Shown one piece after another: positions 33,305-40,823 of a stretch of 52,589 nucleotides of DNA. Made by a program: the position numbers and the translations under genes. Origin of the DNA: CAZTHL01 sp964613585 (GTDB lineage: Bacteria > Pseudomonadota > Alphaproteobacteria > DSM-16000 > Inquilinaceae); assembly GCA_964613585.1 (NCBI GenBank), contig CAZTHL010000018.1, forward strand, positions 1 through 52,589, read 5' to 3'. The notes under the pieces were generated by a model that was given only the letters and a program-made list of their open reading frames with translations, made no database searches and had not been told where the DNA came from. The first letter of the stretch is position 1. Every line of letters starts with the position of its first letter.

Positions 33305-34320
33305 CGGAGCCGTCGAGCGACACGCCCTCGGGCAATGGAACACCCGAGGGCAGGGGGGCGGTCGACCGTCGGCCAAGGATTTTCACGGTGCCTCCGGGCC
33401 GGGCCTTCGTCGACGTGCTGGCGGCCGGGCTGCTCGAGCGGGCCGGCGGCGACCCGCTGGCGCTGAGCGGGATGCACGTGCTGCTGCCGACCCGGCGCGC
33501 CGGACGGGCCCTGCGCGAAGCGTTCCTGCGCGAGTGCGCCGGCGGGCCTCTGCTGCTGCCGCGCATCGCGCCCCTGGGCGATCTCGACCCGGCGTCGCAC
33601 GACCTGGCGCCCGAGGAGGACGATGCGGCGGGGGCGGCGCTCGAGCTGCCGCCACCGCTGCCGGCTCTCCGACGGCAGGCGCTTCTGACCCGGCTGATCC
33701 TGGCGCGCGGCGACCTGGACCTCAGGCCCGACCAGGCGGCGTGGCTGGCGGCGGATCTCGCGCGGCTGCTCGATCAGGTGCGGACGGCCGGGCTCGGCTT
33801 CGAGCGCCTGGCCGACATCGTGCCCGAGGAGTTGGCGCGGCACTGGCAACTCACGCTCGACTTCCTGACGATCATCACCGAGGCGTGGCCCCGGATCCTT
33901 GAGGCGGAAGGCGCGCTCGACCCGGCCGACCGGCGCAACCGGCTGCTGGCGGCCCAGGCGGCGCGCTGGCAGGAGCGGCCGCCCGACGGTCCGGTCGTGG
34001 CCGCCGGCTCCACCGGGTCGATCCCGGCGACGGCGGCGCTGCTCGAGGTGATCGCCCGCCTGCCACAGGGCAGCGTGCTTCTGCCGGGCCTCGACCGCGA
34101 GATGGACGAGGCCGGCTGGCAGGCGATCGAGGAGAGCCATCCGCAGTTCGGCATGAAGCAGCTGCTCGCGCGGCTGCGGCTGCGCCGCCACGACGTGCCC
34201 GACTGGCCGGTCCCGGCCCCGACCGGGCCGCCCTTGCCGGACCGTCGCGCGCTCATCCGCGAGACGATGCGCCCGGCCGCCACCGCGGAGGCCTGGCGGG
34301 CGGCCAACGGGAGCGGGTGA
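33301..34320 (+). pseudogene. addB: AddB-like double-strand break repair protein, truncated after about 339 residues
   Basis: The frame starts at TTG 33301, overlapping the murU stop, and gives 339 residues that match the N-terminal part of alphaproteobacterial AddB: RIFTVPPGRAFVDVLAAGLLER, MHVLLPTRRAGRALREAFL, LPRIAPLGDLD, VVAAGSTGSIPATAALLEVIARLPQGSVLLPGLD, and FGMKQLLARLRL. Full AddB is about 1000 residues, with nuclease and iron-sulfur regions at the C-terminus that are absent here. After the stop no continuing AddB frame could be found, and addA is not in the window. The gene seems cut by a rearrangement near 34310. The remnant should lack nuclease function. Confidence 0.85.
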
Positions 34321-34629
34321 TCCTGCTGGAGCGGAGGCGAGATCGGGTCCCATGCCGGGGATCGAAATAGGCATCTTGGCGCCAAACAACCTTCTGACGC
34401 CGGACTTGTCATTTTATTAAGTCTTTGCTCCTATTCCAGGACGTGGTCGCCGGCATGGTGCCGGTCGACGCCGGGACGGGGGCGGAGCGCGATGATCGGC
34501 GGGGCGAGCACGGCGAGGGAGGCCACGATCGGAGCGACCGCCCTCCGTCCGCCCGTGGCGGTGGTCGGCCGGCCCGGTCTCGGACGGGACCGACAAAAGC
34601 CGACAAACCGCTACCGGCCGGCCCGGCCG
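34321..34629. other. Junction region after truncated addB
   Basis: These 309 bp hold no supported gene. Positions about 34365-34440 are noticeably AT-richer than the neighbours, including TTTTATTAAGTC. There is no clear insertion sequence, terminal repeat or tRNA. It is the likely place where the addB continuation was lost. Confidence 0.5.
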
Positions 34630-35748
34630 CTACGGCGCGGCGAGACGGAACCCGCCGGTGCCGGTCGGCGCCACCTCGGCGCCGAAGCGGCGGTACTCGC
34701 GATCGAGGCGGCGGGCCAGCCAGTCCAGGTCCTCCGGTCGCGTCGGCTGCAGACGGAAGCGGCCAAGCCGGCAGGGCTGCATCTCCAGGTCGACCGGGCG
34801 GCCGGCGCCGGGCGTGACGCGCGCCAGATAGAGCAGGGCGAGGTCGCCGCGGAACTCCTCGTAGCCGCCGATGCCCTCGTAGTCGGTCAGCAAATCGCCG
34901 CAGCCGTACAGGATGAGACGCCCGCGGCGCCGCTCGCCGCCCAGGAAATGGTGGGACGAATGGCCGTGCACGAGGTCGACCCGGTTGCTGTCGATGAGCG
35001 CACGGGCGAAGGCCTGCTGCTCGCGGGTGACCGCGTAGCCCCAGTTCGGCCCCCAGTGGATCGACACCCCGACGACGTCGTCCGGCCGGCGCTCCGCCGC
35101 GATGCGATCAGCCAGCGCCGTCGCGCCTCTGGGAGACAGATCGTCGAGCAGGGCCACCCCCGGCCGGGCCGGGCCGGCCTGCCAGTCCGGCGGTATGCCG
35201 CTCGAGCCGTGGCCGCGCCCGTAGAGCAGCACGCGGCCGCGGCCCGGCACCGGCAGGACCGCGGGCGCCGCCGCCGCCTCGGCGGTGCGGCCGGCCCCGG
35301 CGGCGGCGATGCCGAGCGCGGCCAGCGTGTCGAGCGTGTCCTCGAGGCCGCACAGGCCCCAGTCGAGCACGTGATTGTTGGCCAGTACGCAGGCGTCGAT
35401 GCCGGCGGCGCCGAGGCAGCCGGCGTTTTCAGGGCTCATCCGATAATGGATGCCCTTGGGCGCCGGCCTGCCGCGGCGGGTCACGGCGGTCTCCAGGTTG
35501 ATGATGCGCAGGTCGGGGGCGGCCCGCTCAAGCGCGGCGAGGGCGTCGCCCCAGACATAGGCGGGGCCGACCGGCGCCGGGATCGGCCCGTGGGCGGCCT
35601 CGGCCAGGCGCACATAGTCTCGCGCCGAGGTGGCGTGAGATTCGTGCAGCTCCGGTGGGGCGGGATCGGTCATGATCTGATCCAGGCCGCGGCCGGTCAT
35701 CACGTCGCCGCCCAGGAACAGTCCGATGCTCTGGATCTTCGAGGCCAT
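34630..35748 (-). CDS. CapA-family metallophosphatase-like protein
   Basis: A 372-residue CapA/PgsA-type protein, related to metallophosphoesterases and to poly-gamma-glutamate capsule factors. Metal-site motifs in order: LFLGGDVMTGRGLD, LRIINLETAVT, CVLANNHVLDWG, GVSIHWGPNWGY and LVHGHSSHHFLGGE. No signal peptide is visible, so it is probably cytoplasmic, unlike the capsule proteins. No pgsB or pgsC is nearby. It lies 74 bp downstream of the alpha/beta hydrolase on the same strand, a likely operon. Substrate unknown. Confidence 0.92.
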   Translation of the reverse strand: MASKIQSIGLFLGGDVMTGRGLDQIMTDPAPPELHESHATSARDYVRLAEAAHGPIPAPVGPAYVWGDALAALERAAPDLRIINLETAVTRRGRPAPKGIHYRMSPENAGCLGAAGIDACVLANNHVLDWGLCGLEDTLDTLAALGIAAAGAGRTAEAAAAPAVLPVPGRGRVLLYGRGHGSSGIPPDWQAGPARPGVALLDDLSPRGATALADRIAAERRPDDVVGVSIHWGPNWGYAVTREQQAFARALIDSNRVDLVHGHSSHHFLGGERRRGRLILYGCGDLLTDYEGIGGYEEFRGDLALLYLARVTPGAGRPVDLEMQPCRLGRFRLQPTRPEDLDWLARRLDREYRRFGAEVAPTGTGGFRLAAP

Positions 35749-35822
35749 GGAGCTCGACGGTGCCGCCGGGGTCGGGCCGCGGCGACCCTCGCCAAGGGCG
35801 GCGGGAGCGGGCCGGCCGGGGC

Positions 35823-36512
35823 TCAGGGTGGCGCGGCGGCCGCCCCGAGATGCTCGGCAAACCAGTCACCGGCCAGCTCCACCACCCGGTCGAGGGCGCC
35901 CGGCTCCTCGAACAGATGGGTGGCACCGGGCACGACCGCGAGCCGCCTCGGTCCGCCGAGCCTGGCGAGCGCCCGCTCGTTCAGCTTGAGCACGTCGGAA
36001 TCCCTGCCGCCGACGATCAGCAGCGTCGGTGCCACGATCCGCGACAGGTCGGTCGCCGCTAGGTCCGGACGGCCGCCGCGGGACACCAGCGCGCCGACCG
36101 CCGGTCCGTTGTTCGGGGCGGCGGCGGTGAGGGCGGCGGCGGCGGCGGTGAGGGCGGCGGCGGCGCCGGTGCTGGCGCCGAACAGGCCGATGCGGCGGTC
36201 GCGCAGATCGGCGCGCGTGCCGAGCCAGTGCATGGCCAGGCCGAGCCGGTCGGCGAGCAGCGGAATGTCGAAGACCAGGGTGCGATCAGTCGCCTCACAG
36301 GCGAGCAGCAGGTCGAGCAGCAGGGTGGCGAAGCCGCGCCCGTGCAGGCGGTCGGCAACGAAGGTGTTCCGCGGGCTCAGGCGGCTGCTCCCGCTGCCGT
36401 GGGCGAAGACGACGATGCCGGCGCCGGGCTCCGGCCGCGTGAGCCGCCCCTCGAGGTCGAGCGGTGGAATGCGGACCATCTCGACCGCCGGACCGTCCTC
36501 TGTCGGGGGCAT
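35823..36512 (-). CDS. Alpha/beta hydrolase (dienelactone-hydrolase-like)
   Basis: About 229 residues from ATG 36512; a second ATG at 36479 is also possible and I cannot decide between them. Catalytic triad candidates: nucleophile Ser in LFGASTGAAAAL, Asp in VGGRDSDVLKL and His in PGATHLFEEPG. The oxyanion region is VVFAHGSGSSR. This group is often fused to or near phosphoribosyltransferases, but not here. A stretch of near-identical 21-bp repeats encodes AAALTAAAAALTAA at about residues 135-150. It is followed by the CapA gene in the same direction. Confidence 0.88.
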   Translation of the reverse strand: MPPTEDGPAVEMVRIPPLDLEGRLTRPEPGAGIVVFAHGSGSSRLSPRNTFVADRLHGRGFATLLLDLLLACEATDRTLVFDIPLLADRLGLAMHWLGTRADLRDRRIGLFGASTGAAAALTAAAAALTAAAPNNGPAVGALVSRGGRPDLAATDLSRIVAPTLLIVGGRDSDVLKLNERALARLGGPRRLAVVPGATHLFEEPGALDRVVELAGDWFAEHLGAAAAPP

Positions 36513-36673
36513 GAAACGGTGTCCGTCCTGGCGTGCCAACGAGGCGGTGGTGACGATGGAGCAATGCCCGGCGCGTCGGGCCTGTTCCGTCCGGGCCGCC
36601 GCCGATTGCCGGCGCCAGGGGCGCAGGTTAAGATGATATGCAGCACGCGGTCGAGCCGGCGGCCGGGCCGGCT

Positions 36674-36703
36674 GGCCCAGCATGGCCCAGCATGGCGCAG
36701 CAT
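36674..36703. repeat. 10-bp tandem repeat carrying an ATG in each frame
   Basis: GGCCCAGCAT occurs at 36674-36683 and 36684-36693, and with one change (GGCGCAGCAT) at 36694-36703. Each junction creates an ATG (36682, 36692, 36702), one in each frame. It lies just before the start of the peptidoglycan hydrolase gene. Confidence 0.8.
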
Positions 36704-36719
36704 GGCGCGGGAGGGGGCG

Positions 36720-38042
36720 GTGGCGGAGAACGAGTTCGTCGGCACCGGGCGGGCGATCGGCCCGGAGGATATCGAGACGGCGGCGGCGACGCTGCGCTGC
36801 GAGGCCGCCGCGGTGAAGGCGGTGATCGCCGTGGAGGCGGGCAGCCGTGGGTTCCTGCCGGACAAGCGGCCGAAGATCCTGTTCGAGGCCCATGTCTTCA
36901 GCCGCCAGACCGGGCACCGGTTCGACCAGCGCTATCCGAACATCTCCTCGCGCCGCTGGAACCGCAGCCTCTACGGCCGGGCCGGGGCACACCAGTACGA
37001 GCGCCTGGCCATTGCCATGGGCCTCGACCGCGCGGCGGCGCTCAAGGCCGCCTCATGGGGGGCGTTTCAGATCCTCGGCGTCAACCACTCCCTGTGCGGC
37101 TTCGAGGATGTCGACGGCTTCGTCCGCTTCCTGGTGCCGGACGAGGGGCGGCAGCTCGAGGCCTTTGTCCGGTTCGTGCAAGCGCGCGGGCTCGATGCGC
37201 CGCTGCGCGAGCGCCGCTGGGCCGATTTCGCGCGGGGCTACAACGGCTCCGGCTACCGGCAGAACCGCTACGACGAGAAGCTGGCCCAAGCCTTTGCCCG
37301 ACACCTTTCCGGCGACACCCCGGCGGATCATGCGGCCAGCCCCGGCTTGGCGCACGAGGCGGGCGACCGGCTGTTGCAGCGCGGCGACCGGGGTGACGAC
37401 GTCCGCGCCCTGCAGCGTGAGCTCAACGCCCTCGGTGCCGATCCCCCCGTGGATGTCGACGGCATCTTCGGACCCGGCACCGAGCAGGCCGTGCGCCTGT
37501 TCCAGGCCAGCGTCGGGCTCGCCGTCGACGGCCTCGTCGGGCCGCGGACCTGGTTCGAGATCAACGGCGAGGGCGAGCCGCCTGAGGATGGCGCCGGCGA
37601 TGCCGCGGTCGGCACGATGACCCCGGCGGCGCGGCTCGCCGGGCACTATGACCATTACGACGAGGTCGACGCCGAGGCCTGGGCGGCGCGCTGGCCGAAT
37701 TTCACGCCCCGGGAGATCGCCTGCCGGGGCGGCGGGTCGCTGCTGGTCGACGAGGACGCGCTCGATCGCCTGCAGGACCTGCGGGACCGCATCGGCCGGC
37801 CCATGGTGGTCAACTCCGGCTACCGCAGCCCTGAGCACAATCACCGGGTCGGCGGCGCCGCCCACTCGCGGCACATGCAGGGCATCGCCTTCGACATCGG
37901 CATGGCCGGCCACGATCCGCGCCGGTTCGTCCGTGCCGCGCGCGCCTGCGGCTTCCGCGGCTTCGGCTTCTACCGCGGCGGCAGCTTCATCCATATCGAC
38001 ACCCGGCAGCATCCGGCGGAGTGGGGCAAGGCCTGGTGGTGA
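36720..38042 (+). CDS. Three-domain peptidoglycan hydrolase: muramidase, PG-binding and M15 peptidase
   Basis: A 440-residue endolysin-like protein; GTG 36720 is chosen because GGAGG lies upstream, with ATG 36702 as alternative. Residues about 10-190 match the N-acetylmuramidase (DUF3380) domain: KRPKILFEAHVFSRQTGHRFD, ASWGAFQILGVNHSLCGF, DFARGYNGSGYRQNRYDEKL. Residues about 215-285 are a PG_binding_1 domain (RGDDVRALQRELNALG, VDGIFGPGTEQAVRLFQ). Residues about 320-440 are a peptidase M15 domain with zinc ligands in SRHMQGIAFDIG and FIHIDTR. It should cut glycan strands and peptide stems. No signal peptide or holin is seen. It heads the phage-like module. Confidence 0.92.
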   Translation: MAENEFVGTGRAIGPEDIETAAATLRCEAAAVKAVIAVEAGSRGFLPDKRPKILFEAHVFSRQTGHRFDQRYPNISSRRWNRSLYGRAGAHQYERLAIAMGLDRAAALKAASWGAFQILGVNHSLCGFEDVDGFVRFLVPDEGRQLEAFVRFVQARGLDAPLRERRWADFARGYNGSGYRQNRYDEKLAQAFARHLSGDTPADHAASPGLAHEAGDRLLQRGDRGDDVRALQRELNALGADPPVDVDGIFGPGTEQAVRLFQASVGLAVDGLVGPRTWFEINGEGEPPEDGAGDAAVGTMTPAARLAGHYDHYDEVDAEAWAARWPNFTPREIACRGGGSLLVDEDALDRLQDLRDRIGRPMVVNSGYRSPEHNHRVGGAAHSRHMQGIAFDIGMAGHDPRRFVRAARACGFRGFGFYRGGSFIHIDTRQHPAEWGKAWW

Positions 38043-38553
38043 GATCAGGGAGTCCGAATACGGGTCGATGCCGCTGCTTTGGCTTTGCGCCGGGCGTCGC
38101 GGATGAGTAGCCTTGGGTTGAGATTCGCGCCGTCGCGACTTGAATCTCGCGAACCTCACGAACCTCACGAACCTTACGATTTGAACGGCACGACGTGTGC
38201 TCGGCGTCTTGGGCCTGACCGAGACGGCGCCGGCGGCCGGCTCGCCCGGGCCGCCGGCTGGGCCCGCTATCGGGAGCTGTTCGGGGCGGCCACCGACGTC
38301 AGGCGCAAGGCTGAAGGCCAGCAGTGCAGGCCCGTGCCGCCGTGGGCGGGCGCCATGCGGTGGACCCGGCTGCCGGACCAGGGGCGGCTGATCCTCGAGC
38401 CTTTTGGTGGCGAGGGCTTCGGCCACGGTCTCGGCCGGCACCAGTCCGCCTGGGACACGGACGCGTACCTTGACGAGGTGCCGGCGTGCTTCCGCATCCG
38501 TCGACGCGCCGCACCATGACGCCGCCGCGTGTCCCGGCAAGGGAAGACAGGGC
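38043..38553 (+). other. Gap with 9-bp tandem repeat and a doubtful small frame
   Basis: This 511-bp stretch contains CGAACCTCA twice plus CGAACCTTA (38150-38176) in an AT-richer patch. An open frame ending at 38519, readable from TTG 38181 or ATG 38355, gives residues such as GWARYRELFGAATDVRRKAEGQ but has no good ribosome site and no family match. I do not call it a gene with confidence. Confidence 0.35.
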
Positions 38554-39195
38554 GTGAGCAGCGGCATGGTCGGTATCATCCGCGCCTTGGTGCGGGACGA
38601 GCTGTCCGCGCTCTGCCTCGGTGACATCGCGGACGTCACGCGCGCCCATCCCCACACCGAGGCGGGCGATGCCAACAATGGCGACCGCGATGTCCGCTTG
38701 CGCCAAGGCGGGCGCGGGATGCGCCGCGTTCCCCAGGCCCCGCCGCATGTCGGCATGGTCGGTCCTCTCCAGGAAGGCGATCTGGTGCTGCTTTCCTATG
38801 TCGGTGCCGATCCCAATCGCCCGGTGGCGGTGGCTCGCCCGAATTCGAACGCGTCGCATCGGCCCATCCACGAGGCCGGGAAGTGGCGTGTCGAGAGCCC
38901 GCTCGCCGGCACCGCCTCAATCGCCATCGACACGGATCAGTCGATCGTTGCCACCGCCGGCAAGACCGTCCTCACACTCCGCCGGGACGGCGCGGCCCTG
39001 CTGGCCTGGGAAGCCGATCTCGCCATGGAGGTCAAGGGCAACGTCGCAATCATGTGCGAGGGTTGTTCCATCGACGCCTCGGGCACCATCGCGCTCGGCG
39101 CCGCCGGTGATCCCGTGATCACCGAGGGCAGCCACAAGTGCTGCTTCTCCGGCCACCCGCTGGTGGGGTCCGGCTCGGTGAAGGCGAAGGGCTGA
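38554..39195 (+). CDS. Phage baseplate/tail-spike-like protein (gpV/gp5 type)
   Basis: About 213 residues from GTG 38554 (GGGAAGACAGGGC upstream), or ATG 38566. Residues 5-100 resemble the OB-fold base of phage baseplate protein V/VgrG gp5: GIIRALVRDELSALCLGDIADV, then HVGMVGPLQEGDLVLLSYVGADPNRPVAVARP. Residues about 115-190 are repetitive short strands (TDQSIVATAGKTVLTL, MEVKGNVAIMCEGCSIDASG), typical of the triple beta-helix spike. The end, GDPVITEGSHKCCFSGHPLVGSGSVKAKG, recalls a PAAR-like tip. It would form a membrane-piercing spike in a contractile tail, but no sheath, tube or other baseplate genes are in the window. Confidence 0.75.
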   Translation: MSSGMVGIIRALVRDELSALCLGDIADVTRAHPHTEAGDANNGDRDVRLRQGGRGMRRVPQAPPHVGMVGPLQEGDLVLLSYVGADPNRPVAVARPNSNASHRPIHEAGKWRVESPLAGTASIAIDTDQSIVATAGKTVLTLRRDGAALLAWEADLAMEVKGNVAIMCEGCSIDASGTIALGAAGDPVITEGSHKCCFSGHPLVGSGSVKAKG

Positions 39196-39797
39196 GGCAT
39201 GCCGGCACCCCAGGCCAGGCGGCGCTCGAGCCGCTTGCCGGCCGGCCGCCCTTCGGCCTGACGGTCGGTCTCGGCGCCGCCGGTCCGGCCGTCATCCTCG
39301 ACGGCGCCCTGCCGGCCGAGCCCGCCACCATGATGGACGGGTATCGCGCGGCGCCGGCCGCGGCCGGCGGCAGGCTCGAGGTCCGGCTCGGCGCGCCGGT
39401 GGCCGGCGAGATCGTGATCCGCCGCCACCATGTGTCGCTGTTGCGGGTGATCGATCGTTTCGACGACACTGCATCGGTGACGATGGAGATCCCCTGGCAG
39501 GGCGCGGCGAGCCGGCGCTTCGGCGTCTGCGCCGGCGCCGAGATCCGCGCCGTAACGGCCGATCCGGTCGCCGACCTGCGGGCCGAGCGGCCCGTTCCGG
39601 CGGCGGATCGGCCCGGCCCCGGGCCGGCCCAGCCGTGCGACCCGGAGCATGCCGCGGCCCAGGCGCGGCCGCCGACCCCGCCCGACCGGCCGCTCTCCGC
39701 GATCGAGCTGTTCCTGCGCCCGGTAGCGCCGGCGGCCGAGGCCGTCCTGACCCTGGCACATCCGGCCGTGAGCGTTCGGGACGCCGGCGCGCCATGA
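39138..39797 (+). CDS. Hypothetical protein of the phage-like module, start uncertain
   Basis: A frame of up to 219 residues with no recognised family. The only standard start near the expected place is ATG 39138, which overlaps the spike gene by 58 bp in another frame. The first 20 residues would be unlikely protein, so the true start may lie just after 39195. ATG 39199, with good spacing for coupling, is in a different frame and stops after 20 codons, so a frameshift or sequencing error is possible. The body (GLTVGLGAAGPAVILDGALPAEPA, IVIRRHHVSLLRVIDRFDDTASVTMEIPWQ) looks like real beta-rich protein. Probably a tail or baseplate accessory (inference). Confidence 0.5.
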   Translation: MLLLRPPAGGVRLGEGEGLRHAGTPGQAALEPLAGRPPFGLTVGLGAAGPAVILDGALPAEPATMMDGYRAAPAAAGGRLEVRLGAPVAGEIVIRRHHVSLLRVIDRFDDTASVTMEIPWQGAASRRFGVCAGAEIRAVTADPVADLRAERPVPAADRPGPGPAQPCDPEHAAAQARPPTPPDRPLSAIELFLRPVAPAAEAVLTLAHPAVSVRDAGAP

Positions 39798-39822
39798 GCC
39801 GGCGGCACCGGGGAGCCGGGCC

Positions 39823-40638
39823 ATGCTGAGCGCGCTCGAGCAGCCGCTGGCCGAGGCGCTTGCCGCCGTGCTGCCGGCCGGCACCGCCGTGCTCGCGGGG
39901 CCGGAGCCGCTCGCCGGCGGCCCCGGGGACCTGCGGGTCCGCATCGTTGCCGACGGCCTGGCGGTGCCCGGCCGCGGGGACGGCGAGTCGGACCCGGACG
40001 GCCGCGGCCCCGCCTTCCGCAGCCGACGCCTGACCCTCGAGCCGGTCGAGGGTCAGACCGACTACCCGCTGCCGGACGGTGTCGGCGACGACGTGATCTC
40101 GGTCGAGATGCCGCCGGGCTGTCTGCTCTCGCGCGGCGACGACTACGCCGTCGACCAGGGCGAGGTGCTGTTCCTGCGCGTGCCGTCGGCCCCGGTCGTG
40201 GTGCGCACCCGCGGCGGCCCGGCCGACGGCTTCGCCGAGACGCTGGCCGCCGAGGTGACCCTGTCGCTCACCGCCTGGAGCCCGTCCATCGCCGCCGCCG
40301 ACCAGGCCCTGGCCACCGCGCTGTCGGCCGTGCTCGACCGGTTGCACACGCTCGACGTGGTCGATCTGGCCGAGCGTCCGGACCAGGGCACCCAGTTCCG
40401 CTTCCTCCGGCCGCTGGCCCGGCTGACCGGCCTCAGCCGCTCGGCCGACGGCACCGGCGACCCGCCGTCCTACGCCGCCACCGCCTCGCTCCGGGTCTGC
40501 GGCCGTCTCGAGATCCTGCTGGCTCGGGGCCCGGCGGTGCCCGACCGGCCGATCGAGCGGCTGCGCTACCATGTCCGCCACCGCCCGGGCGAGGACGGCC
40601 AGAGCGACCGCCTGGGCGGCGCCGGCCAGCCCAACTGA
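39823..40638 (+). CDS. Hypothetical protein of the phage-like module
   Basis: A 271-residue protein of no recognised family, ATG 39823 with CCGGGGAG-type upstream sequence. It starts LSALEQPLAEALAAVLPAGTAVLAG, which could be a helix preceding a small alpha/beta domain like those of tail terminator proteins. The middle is beta-rich (RRLTLEPVEGQTDYPLPDGVGDDVISVEMPPG) and the end has LTGLSRSADGTGDPPSYAATASLRV. It is 25 bp after the previous unknown gene on the same strand, so they are likely coupled with the spike gene. Function not assigned. Confidence 0.65.
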   Translation: MLSALEQPLAEALAAVLPAGTAVLAGPEPLAGGPGDLRVRIVADGLAVPGRGDGESDPDGRGPAFRSRRLTLEPVEGQTDYPLPDGVGDDVISVEMPPGCLLSRGDDYAVDQGEVLFLRVPSAPVVVRTRGGPADGFAETLAAEVTLSLTAWSPSIAAADQALATALSAVLDRLHTLDVVDLAERPDQGTQFRFLRPLARLTGLSRSADGTGDPPSYAATASLRVCGRLEILLARGPAVPDRPIERLRYHVRHRPGEDGQSDRLGGAGQPN

Positions 40639-40823
40639 GCCCGCACGCCGGCCGGTGATCGATACCGGCTGCAACCATCGAGGAGCGATGGTCACGCCAT
40701 CAGCCTCGCAATGGGGTTGAAATGACCTCGATCATGGTGCGGGCTATGGCGCCGTCCGCATCGTGCCTTATGCGGCCGCGCGCCCAACCGGCGCGGCCAC
40801 GGGCGATCGGGGGCACGCGCGCC

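Noticed and set aside
38079..38519. A 146-codon hypothetical gene before the spike gene
   Set aside because: Only weak start options, no ribosome site, and the first part runs through a tandem repeat; kept as a doubtful frame in the gap entry only.
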